A stretch of 64,000 nucleotides of DNA, from assembly GCA_964019135.1 (NCBI GenBank), contig OZ025257.1, positions 16,953,971-17,017,970 of the forward strand, written 5' to 3'. The DNA is from Arenicola marina. Its lineage: Eukaryota; Annelida; Polychaeta; Arenicolidae. Under the pieces are notes generated by a model that worked only from the letters and a program-made list of their open reading frames with translations, was not told the origin of the DNA and did not search any database. Below are positions 55,262-64,000 of this stretch, in pieces; within the stretch, counting starts at the first letter, position 1, and every line of letters begins with the position of its first letter. Made by a program: the position numbers and the translations under genes.

Positions 55262-56242
55262 TTAAGTGACAACGCCCAATCTTGGAACCGAGTCACGAGG
55301 AGTGATAAAATAAGGATTTAATCTCCCCACTGAAAACCCTTGCTTGCTTTTTGGTTCATAGTTGCACTGGAATATCTCGATGATCTGCCCTGCCCTCTTC
55401 GCTGACTCCCAGACGTCGCCCAACTTCTTCATCCACCCGTACCTGTTATCCGGGTAGTTGTCCAGCAGGATGATGTTTTCAACGCTGGCCATCTGCCGGA
55501 AGTTATTGAGGTCCGAGAGACATACGGGGTTCGTGTGGCCCCCGTCGATGGATATGACGTCACACTTGACTGCGGGGTTTGCCTGGCGGAACGCGGGAAG
55601 CGATGTCGTGGAATCGCCCCACGTGACCGTCAATCTCCCTGGAAACCGTTGCTGTAGGTACACCGCCATCGGATGAGCGTATTTATGTTTACCGAGGTCG
55701 AAGGAGTACACAGTGGTGTTGGGGTTCGCCTGTAGCCACATAAAACTACTATGGCCACCATTAAACCCGGTCTCACACACTGTCCTGACTAACGGCGCGC
55801 GGACTATGTGGTAATAAGCGATAAACTCCTCTATGAACTCTGCACTTGTGCCCTCCTTTATGCCACCCACCGATTTCAGCCTTTCATTAAACAGATCGTA
55901 CTCTCGTTGGAACGGTTCCGGGAAAGGCGAATCCTTGTCAACGTTGTTGAATAAATTCTGACAATGCGTCAAACCGTTCGGTACAAAAGAGAAGATATCA
56001 TCCCAGTTCCATGTTTGTCTGAGCGGACTGATTAGACCCTCGGTTCGGCTGGGTGGCGGGCCTAGTACGATCGAATCCAAGGGCGCCTTATTTCGGGAAT
56101 AACCATTGTGAACCGTTCTGTACAGATACAGGACGGCGAGGAGGACGAGGGCCGGGAAGACAAGCCACAGACGGACTCTTTTGGGGCGACGCCATTTTGA
56201 ACTGTACGTAGCAGGTTTGCCCGAGCTTGGCGCCTGCATCAT
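55262..56242 (-). CDS. Type II membrane methyltransferase-like protein, copy 5
   Basis: The translation (326 aa) is identical to that of copy 1 at 3635-4615, including the 12-residue C-terminal extension after NPYFIT, the helix at 25-44 and the full set of methyltransferase motifs (CETGFNGGHSS, YSFDLG, WGDS, SIDGGH). I saw no base change between the two genes. If both copies are real in the genome, the encoded enzyme has doubled in dose very recently. If the right copy is an assembly duplicate, it is the same locus. The upstream GC-rich stretch is also duplicated (56251-56717). Confidence 0.88.
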   Translation of the reverse strand: MMQAPSSGKPATYSSKWRRPKRVRLWLVFPALVLLAVLYLYRTVHNGYSRNKAPLDSIVLGPPPSRTEGLISPLRQTWNWDDIFSFVPNGLTHCQNLFNNVDKDSPFPEPFQREYDLFNERLKSVGGIKEGTSAEFIEEFIAYYHIVRAPLVRTVCETGFNGGHSSFMWLQANPNTTVYSFDLGKHKYAHPMAVYLQQRFPGRLTVTWGDSTTSLPAFRQANPAVKCDVISIDGGHTNPVCLSDLNNFRQMASVENIILLDNYPDNRYGWMKKLGDVWESAKRAGQIIEIFQCNYEPKSKQGFSVGRLNPYFITPRDSVPRLGVVT

Positions 56243-56250
56243 GTCGAATA

Positions 56251-57287
56251 ACGGCCTTCTGTTCCTTGGTTATCTGGCCCTGGCTTAGCCCAAGCCGAGG
56301 TATCAGTCCGCACGAACGGCCACCGGCGGGCCGGCAGGCGGGTTAGACAGTCCTCGGTGCAATTTGGCTCAGCCGCCGTCGCCGCTCCCCAGACCTCGTA
56401 ACCCTCGTGACGGGAAACGGGATGTGAGAGTTGGGGGCGCGGAAAGGTCGGTAGGTGTATGCTGGTCTATGCCAGCCTAGGTTGGTATGTATGGGATTGG
56501 CGGGCAAGAAGGATTCGAGCGGGAAGAGCACACTGTTCCAGTCTAGTCACGGCCGTCTCGGGGAGTCGCTAGGTGCCGAGGCGTTACCCGGTAGACGTCC
56601 GGTGCTAGGCCGATGCCTGATATATGGCGCCTGGCGTTCTATTTCGTATGGTGTGCTTGCTTTTCTTGCGGCTTCAAAGTCCTCGTTCCTCCTAAGCCCG
56701 GGTTGACGATTGTACCGTATTAGCCACTCGGCAACCGTGTTATGGTATGATTAAGTCAACGCTTTGCCGGTCGGTCAGTTTTGTGGCCAAGTAGATGTGC
56801 CTGATAATCGGGCAAAGTCCAGCTATGGGTTTTTATGAAGAAATTTCGTCATATGTCAGTTGGTCGTGTTTGTATATTTGTATGTCTGCTTCACGAAAAA
56901 ACGGGAAGTCTTCTTGTGACCTAACGGCTGCATACATCGGTTCGCAGTCTTTAGTATCTAATAGCTAGGCAATAGGGCTACATCATTCTCGTCACCCAGA
57001 TTCAAAGGTCAAACGTCAAGGTCACAGCGATTTTTTTGAAAAAATAACTAAAAGCGCTTATATCTCTGTTAATATTGATGCTACAGATCTCTGGTCAGTT
57101 TCAAAATGTGCTATCATTCAAGGCGCAATTTTCAGGTATTGTTTACTTTTTGATGCGTAATAGTCATTTTCGAGTAAAATGAGGTCATACGTTTTGCGGA
57201 AAACGCACTAATTGACCTCTGTCAGTTTTCTCGCTTTTGGGCACTTTTGCCATCAAGCTATCGCTATGATGTTCCAATATGAATTGT
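56251..57287. other. GC-rich then AT-rich upstream DNA, duplicate of 4624-5660
   Basis: No gene is recognised. This is the putative promoter side of copy 5. Confidence 0.45.
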
Positions 57288-57930
57288 GTCGAATCTTAGA
57301 GTTTTCTGATGCGTCCCGTGACGTCACGATGACGTCATTTTTGGTACTTAAAAAAATCGTCAAAAATCAGAAAAAATCTCAAAAATGAGAGAGTAGCATT
57401 ATATTGTGGGAAAAGTAGTTCCTCGTATAGCTGCAAACTAAAAACAATATGTTCCTATCTTACTTCAGGTTCCAGGGCAGACGGCATTTCTCTATGGGAC
57501 TTTAGGCTGGGTAAAACGTCATAACGTCACTATAATTTTGGGACGTCACATATATTATGTTAGCTATTACTCAGCTATTATAAGGGATGGCGTCAAAAAT
57601 TACGTCATAGCTAACGTGCTCCTACGAGATGTTAGGTCTGCTTTATTTTCAGCCACTTTGGCGAAAGCTATCATAAATCGAGTTCATAAGTAGATATATT
57701 AAGGAAATAGAAAGCTATCTTGAGCATTTTTGCGAACGTCAAATGACGTCATGTGACGTCACGAAGACATATTATTAAATAAAAGGTTGAGTTTTTAACG
57801 CCATTAATATTGAGTTCAGCAATCGCTCTTGACTTCAAAAATACATGTTTACTTAAACTCTAACATGGTATTAAATTGGCGGGCGGACGATGAGTCACAT
57901 GGCGTCATCGTCATGTCACCGGCACAAACG
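57287..57930. promoter_or_regulatory. CRE-like palindrome cluster, duplicate
   Basis: TGACGTCA at 57319, 57330, 57744 and 57754, all conserved. The few substitutions in this segment (near 57630-57650) miss the palindromes. Confidence 0.35.
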
Positions 57931-58015
57931 ACGGATTGCCCTCGAATTCCGCTAACATCGGTGAATACAGTGTGCAATTATTCAAAATAGAGCCTGCGGT
58001 GCGCACCCTAGCATA

Positions 58016-58041
58016 CCCCTAACCCTATCCCTAAGCCTAAC
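58016..58041. repeat. Telomere-like stretch, duplicate
   Basis: Four CCCTAA-like units with one substitution relative to 6389-6414. Confidence 0.5.
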
Positions 58042-58286
58042 CATACATAGCGCCTACAGCGTGCATATTGCCAATTTAAAGGTCAAGCCAGGCGAACCTA
58101 TTTTTCATTACTAATTAGCGAACAACATCCCTGTTCGGATCAACAGGTTCAGAAAGACACGCTCTATGACCCAAAACATTTTCGTCATCATCAGTGTCCC
58201 ACTGAATTCTTGTTGCTGTTGTCGTCGAGGCATGACCGTAAGCTGGCCGACCGGCCGCCGGCGTGCAAGATTTTAACCGGTAACAC

Positions 58287-58856
58287 TCCAAAACCCCAGT
58301 CAACACCACACCCCATACCTCAGCCCACACTCCCCCCCCCCCCCCAACACCCCACAGCCCAGTCAACACACACCCCACACCCCACACCGCACCCCATACC
58401 CAACACCCAAATTAACAACCCCACTCCACATCCCACACCCCACATTCCACATCCCGCATCCCACACGCCGCACCCCAGTCGACACACCCCACAGCCCACC
58501 CACACCACATCAACACAAACACCCCACATCGCATATCCCTCAGCCCAGCCCACACCCTATACCGAACACCCCAGATAACAAACCTACCCCACATCCCACA
58601 CCCGACACTCCACCTCACACCCCATTCTACACCACACCCCACACCCAACACTCCATTTAACAACCCCACACCCCACATCCCACACCCCAGTCAAAACCCA
58701 TCCTACACCCAACGCAAACAGCCCAGTCAACACCCCACACCCGAGCCCACCCCACACCTATCCCCCTCCATCTCCCGCCAAACCCCCTCCCCCAATAGTC
58801 GGCAGGTGGGTGTGCAGTATTCGTACTCAAGTCGGCAGTGCGCCCCCCACCCACCA
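58287..58856. repeat. C/A-rich satellite, duplicate
   Basis: As 6656-7225, with a C run four bases longer near 58332 and one internal substitution. Confidence 0.85.
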
Positions 58857-59330
58857 ACCCCCCAAACCCTTGTAAAGAGAAGTCAGCTGCGAAAAACAGT
58901 TAAGCCGGACACACATCCGTAGACACTCCATTACCATCAAAGTTTCGTACACTCCTCAGGAGAGCACGAGGCGCTTTTTTTCAAGTTGGATACCCGGTTG
59001 AGAGAGTATGTAGGCTGTCGTATTGAGATAAAAGTTAGGCACGAGTTTGTCGACTTAGATGCACTATATATGTGGAGTAGTAGTTGAGAGTCTTGGCCAA
59101 AGTCTTAAATCCGTATAACATGGATCTAGCATCAGTAAGTAATTCAATTCAATTGCATTTGCATTGATTTGCCTCGACTGCCGTATGCGATATGCGATGA
59201 TTGGCTAAGCCAATTGGAAATTAAAATCGATAATTGAGCTACGCTTGAATAAGCTTAGCCGGTTGTTGTTCGCATTGTATATCAGCGAATACATTGGCCT
59301 GCAATGTCCACGCATTTGTCAGGACCTCTG

Positions 59331-59516
59331 ACCTAACTACGCCATGTCGGCGTTCTACAAGGACGAACTTTGTCCTGCATGCTACCAGAAAGAGCTTTGT
59401 ACTGACTGTGACATGTGGTATACTGCCAGGACGCCCTCTGTTCTAACTATGAAATGTGGTATACTGCCAGGACGCCCTCTGTTCTAACTGTGACATGTCG
59501 GCATACTACCGAAAAG
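59331..59516. repeat. 41-bp minisatellite, duplicate
   Basis: The same two near-perfect units as at 7690-7890. Confidence 0.75.
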
Positions 59517-59561
59517 GGTTTATAACTTTGGCAGATCTTATTTTAGCTTAGGCATACGTCT

Positions 59562-59626
59562 CTTGAAAGAGACGCCACTTATGGGGGCCACTTCAGGCCA
59601 AGCTAGGCCCTTGCATCGTGTAGAAG
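59562..59626 (-). pseudogene. 5' remnant of a methyltransferase-like gene, duplicate
   Basis: Copy of 7931-7995. Confidence 0.55.
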
Positions 59627-59980
59627 ATATTTGAGGATTCTGCAAATCATGTCTTTTCTAATATGACGTCAGGTGCTGGATGCAAGAATGGCTACACGAG
59701 GGTGGGTGGGAGATGTTATACAGCGACTCTTGTTGCAACACCAAAGGCAAATGTCGGGAAATAGGCAAATAGGAGCAGACTCTGGCACTAAGTATTGATC
59801 TAGTTGCACATTTTGGAACTTCCACCAGTACAAAGCCCCATACCTGCTGCCAAGGAAATGAATGAATTGAATTTTGAATGAATGGCAAGAAATAGACGGT
59901 CTAGTTTTCCCGTATGTATGAATCCTTCCAAATCTATCACGTGGTATCGACGCTTTCTTGTGGCCTCTACAACGTACAGA

Positions 59981-60061
59981 CTCTGTTGTGGTGGCGCCAT
60001 TTGAATTTGAGGTTGATAGTTTTGGCCCAAGTTAGGCTCTTGCGACATATTCACATAATAA
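59981..60061 (-). pseudogene. Second 5' remnant, duplicate
   Basis: Copy of 8350-8430 with one substitution. Confidence 0.55.
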
Positions 60062-61815
60062 AATATCAGAGTAACACATGTAATTCTTTGAACAAATTAT
60101 ACAATCCTTCCAACATAAATGTATTAACACGTGAACCCAAGACATAAGCCAACTACACTAGCATTCGTATTGCTACATCGGTAACAATCCCGTGATATGG
60201 GATAGTTGATTTAACCCTCACACACCAGTCACCTCACCTCATAGACACGTGTGGAAGAGGTAGTGGAAGTGGAAGTGGAAGAGGTAAACACTTGGCTACA
60301 AACGTGACTTATCAGATTGTATGATTACGTGGGCATTAACCACTCAAATACCACTCAGCCATAATCAACGCAAATAACATGCGCAAGTTTTGCTCAAGTG
60401 CCCCCAGGCAAGCCAGCTTCTCTAGGGGCCCAACGGTGTCCATGCAAAATTCTTTAGACGCAAATCGGAAATCGACTATAGCTTTTATCAAAATGTGTGC
60501 GCGTACAATCATGGTGTTTACGTAATTTATATAGCTTGTTCTGACATCAAGAAAGTGTGTCAACACTAGGTTGTTTCAGTTATATTTTCTAGAAGAAATG
60601 TTAGAGCATATGTCTTTTCCCTCCCTTTTTCCTGATAACATCATCGTCATAGCGTAACCTAGCTGGCTTACCGAGGAAAAGATACACCGAGCTGGTCTCC
60701 ATGGAACTGGGACATAGAGCGGCTCTCCGGCTGGTTACGACTTAATACGTCGAACCAGGCAAGCTGCGCGGGCAACGCATCGAGCAAGGGGAAGGTCGCA
60801 CTTCGTATTACTTGTAACTCAAATAAAACATGGTTCACGTTTTATTGACACAGTATTGGTAGATTTTTGAGCTTGTAGTTCTCTATGATAGGCCTACCAG
60901 TCACGCTCAGTAAAGCCACCGGCCGGGTGATTTGCAAATATTTACACTGATCTGGAGTGATCGGATGACAAGTATAGGCTACGATCTCCGCCAGCAATTA
61001 CAGTTTCTCAGTCATGAATGCAACTACCGATCAAAAAGTCACATTGCCAGAGAACAGTACTTTATATTTATTGTGGTAACAGTATCTTCCTTTGCTTAAG
61101 TTTATTTCAAGTCGTATTTTGACAATCAAAATCAACACAAAATAGACCAGTAGTGCCACTTCTGCGTTTACACAGAAGACGTTCACATGTACGTATCATA
61201 TATGCATCATTTAAAATTGAAACTGGTGTGCCTAACTTGCTATCAAAAGACGTATATACATGTATGCAGTTTGCTTCAGTCATATCTTATCTTAATTGTT
61301 TCATAGCTCATTAAAGAGTTATGAGGTTCGCAGTTAACAAGTTAACACTTGTGAAATTACTTTTTATCACTTACATTTCATGGCTCGCTCGCGCGTCGGG
61401 TACCAGCGCGTATGAGCAGCCATGTATCAGGGCTAGACGTCAACATGTCTCCTTGCTTTTTCGGTTTAACTTTCGCGTACAAAGTTTGAAGTGAAAGGCC
61501 TAGCGCTTACATGCCTTCCCAGATTTTCTTTAAACCATATCATTATATATCAGTATGTGGTAACCAAGAAACGGCACACACAGCTAGGCAGCTAGGCAGC
61601 GAGGCCGCCCATTTAAACCGATAACCATGTAAGTCTTTTGTGTGTGACATCATGTTTCATTGTTATGCACCATGTAACTATGGCAACGATTGTTTATTGA
61701 AGGGGCCGCATGGCGGTTTGGATCAGATTACAGGAGTTCAGCGGGAAGTGGCCCTAGCTACCAATGACCCAGATTAAGTAGTGCGGTACGGCAGTTGTGA
61801 GTACAGGCGGGTCTA
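60062..61815. other. Non-coding, duplicate of 8431-10184
   Basis: No gene recognised. A handful of substitutions relative to the left copy. Confidence 0.6.
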
Positions 61816-62615
61816 TAGGGCTGTACAGTCACTTCGGGATCTTATCGAGACCCGACGAGACAGGGATACCTATGCTCTACGTCAACGCCTAGCATCAACG
61901 GCCTGTACGTGCTGCCTACCTTCCGGTTGTTTGCCTTCGCTCGCCTCGCACACAATATCGGCTAAAGCTGTCCTTGGAAGCACAAATAACCACTGAAGTT
62001 ATGTGCATATCCGAATTATAACCATCCGAGTAGATTTATGTAATGTATGAGCGGTTAGCCAGTTGATAAACCAGAATGCGGTTGTCTCATGAGTGACTGT
62101 CAGTGTCAGGCGATCTAACGTGCTGCGCGGGGTTTTCCATGTCGTATGACGTAATACTCATCATGACGCGCGTGTCTGCGCGCGGTATCTATGGTTACGT
62201 AACAACGCTCCTTATATGGACTGAGCAGGTGAGTACAATGGTGCTCCGTTTGTCGTAGAAATGTAAACATCGATGATCGGGCTCAAAATACAACGCTTCC
62301 AACAGTCTCATCGAACGGATCACATGCAATGTGGAGAGATAAATGTCTTATCTTTAATTATATTATGATTTTATAGTTAGCCATGTCTGGACCAAAGCAA
62401 ACAAAAAATAGCTTCATACCCACTCGATTATTCACGCACAAACCGCGCAGCCGGCCGGTTCCCAACATTAAAATGTTGACTACAATGAGTGCGAGTCACG
62501 CAGTTGCAGCAAGGCACCAGCGTGATGCGCACTCGTTCTAAGAGCACTTGTTTTTTTTGTTGGTCCCCAAAAGACCTAAACCGGAAATAGAACCCGCGAG
62601 AACTGTACAGCCCTA
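61816..62615. mobile_element. 800-bp MITE, duplicate
   Basis: The same insertion as 10185-10984 with intact TAGGGCTGTACAG ends. It was carried by the segmental duplication rather than transposed anew. Confidence 0.8.
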
Positions 62616-63788
62616 TTCTAGCACGTGCGGCGTTCACTAAATGTGTCCACTCTAAAACACTGCCTTTTCCACTGTGGTTGTAAAGACTGTTCAACTAATC
62701 GTTATTGTGGTACGTACTGCCAATCCACAAGGAAGACAGTATCATTGACTTTGGGCCCTTACAAGGGGCATCATGTCTTTCACTAAACTCGTGCAATTGC
62801 TGTTTGATGCGACGTTTGTCTGCAGAAGGTAGGGACGGAAATGTATGTTACGGTTATCATAAATAAGCCGCCAGATTTGCATCGTATCCTATGGTGATAT
62901 TGTAAGAGAGTTTCGCGGTAGCACTAACCGACCATGAAAAGACAATGACATTAACTAGATGAATTACTAGTGTGTTTGAACCCCTCGTCAATAGCAAAAG
63001 AATTACATATTTTTTCAACTCACATCAGCTAAATATTTGAGTTCATAAGTAATATATCGTAGCACGCCATGGTCATACACTTTGAAATCTTCTGCGTTAT
63101 GAAAGATACTTTATCAGGCATATCATGATTTCAAGTATCGCCTTTCTGATGAAGCGTTTTTACTGGTCATCAAATTAAACTCCAGACGTTATGTTCTCCA
63201 TGGTTGATCGATAATTGAAATTACTCGTGCGGTATTTTACTCTCTTAATAAAGAATATTAGAGAACTTCCTACAAATGATATGGAGAAGCCTGAATTCGT
63301 TAACGATATATATCCATATTGGCATTTATCTTTAGCTTAAATGGTAAGGGGAAAAACAAATATATAACGTAATTGCAAATTATATCTCGCAATAAAACTG
63401 TGACCTTTTTGGGGGGTTCACATTTGCAAGTCATATGCTAGTGAAAATATTTAGGTGCAAGTTGGAGCTTGCTATTCCTATAAAATTAGTTGGATCCGTC
63501 AAATGTTTTACAAAGTACGTTTCCATTAAATTACGTTTCGAGACCTGAGCAGTTGATTATGTATTAGCTTTTATATGTTAGGCAACTGAAAGCCAAGATT
63601 TCCTGATCGTCGATCTGTTATTCAGTATTAACTGCACCGGGCAGTATGATTGCTACATTGTTACAACAAACATCGTTATCGGCGAACTGATCAAGAAAAA
63701 TCAAACTGTATGCGTTAACGAATTGTTTCACAACGAACTATTGTCGCGGTGTTGTCAAGTTGCCCCGTGAGTGTCGATTAACTGTCAA
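62616..63788. other. Non-coding, duplicate of 10985-12157
   Basis: No gene recognised. Confidence 0.6.
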
Positions 63789-63899
63789 CTAAAGCCGTTC
63801 TCCTCTGAGGCGGCGCCACTGCGCCATACAACCCTCAACCACCAGAACGAGGCCGGACGTGACGAGTACAGCTGCCAGTGTGTAGAAGACGCCGTAGAT
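63789..63899 (-). pseudogene. Glutamate receptor relic, TM4 exon (duplicate)
   Basis: The 37-codon last exon, with acceptor AATAG and TM4 IYGVFYTLAAVLVTSG, identical to 12158-12268. The remaining exons would lie beyond the window edge. Confidence 0.8.
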
Positions 63900-64000
63900 C
63901 TATTGCATGGAGACGACGGGTGAGCCGAGTCGGGCAGTGGCGGCATCCCCTGGTCCCCGGCGGTGGTAGCGCCTATCCTACTCCTCAATCAATGCGTGCT

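Larger units (their letters stand above)
51627..64000. repeat. Right copy of the 12.4-kb near-identical direct repeat
   Basis: Matches 1-12369 with about twenty substitutions. Offsets are 51626 to about 315, 51627 to 6712 and 51631 after. It runs off the window's right edge. The junction at 51627 cannot be taken as the true left border, because the left copy is cut by the window start. Confidence 0.97.

Overview
This window is animal nuclear DNA. It has spliced genes with GT-AG introns, a metazoan-type tRNA-Ala gene, an ionotropic glutamate receptor relic, LINE, BEL/Pao and Gypsy-type elements, and about 60% A+T. The methyltransferase family here and the mix of elements look most like a lancelet (Branchiostoma) or another marine invertebrate deuterostome. 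That is my inference; nothing in the sequence proves the species.

Layout. Positions 1-12369 recur almost unchanged at 51627-64000 (about 99.8% identical, same orientation). Each copy holds an L1-like LINE fragment, an intact type II membrane methyltransferase-like gene on the minus strand (3635-4615 and 55262-56242), a GC-rich upstream stretch, a TGACGTCA-rich segment, a C/A-rich satellite, two tiny 5' gene remnants, an 800-bp MITE and the last exon of a glutamate-receptor relic. An older duplication (about 90% identical by eye) relates roughly 8860-19460 to 39519-49460. Both arms carry the dead glutamate-receptor gene (12158-14285 and 42101-43800) and end in a methyltransferase gene. That gene is intact on the left (18144-19082) and a shortened pseudogene on the right (48792-49250). 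A fifth copy (24250-25193) has one frameshift. The DNA between copies is a patchwork of the same flank pieces: LINE reverse-transcriptase scraps, a 41-45-bp minisatellite and shared 5' flank.

Three larger elements sit inside this patchwork, and each insertion can be verified against an uninserted paralogue in the same window. A BEL/Pao relic lies at 25465-31828. A 7.6-kb two-gene DNA transposon lies at 31851-39487, only 22 bp away in the ancestral sequence. A short Gypsy-type relic lies at 46303-48268. The DNA transposon is the most interesting object. It has 12-bp terminal inverted repeats beginning CCCAG, an AT target duplication, an open 681-aa tnp2/CACTA-like transposase and a five-exon, 257-aa DUF4806 partner gene. 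The partner gene also has an alternative last exon and a tandemly repeated final exon.

The only host genes that look able to work are three methyltransferase-like genes (two of them identical) and the tRNA-Ala gene. The rest is pseudogenes, mobile elements and duplicated non-coding DNA.
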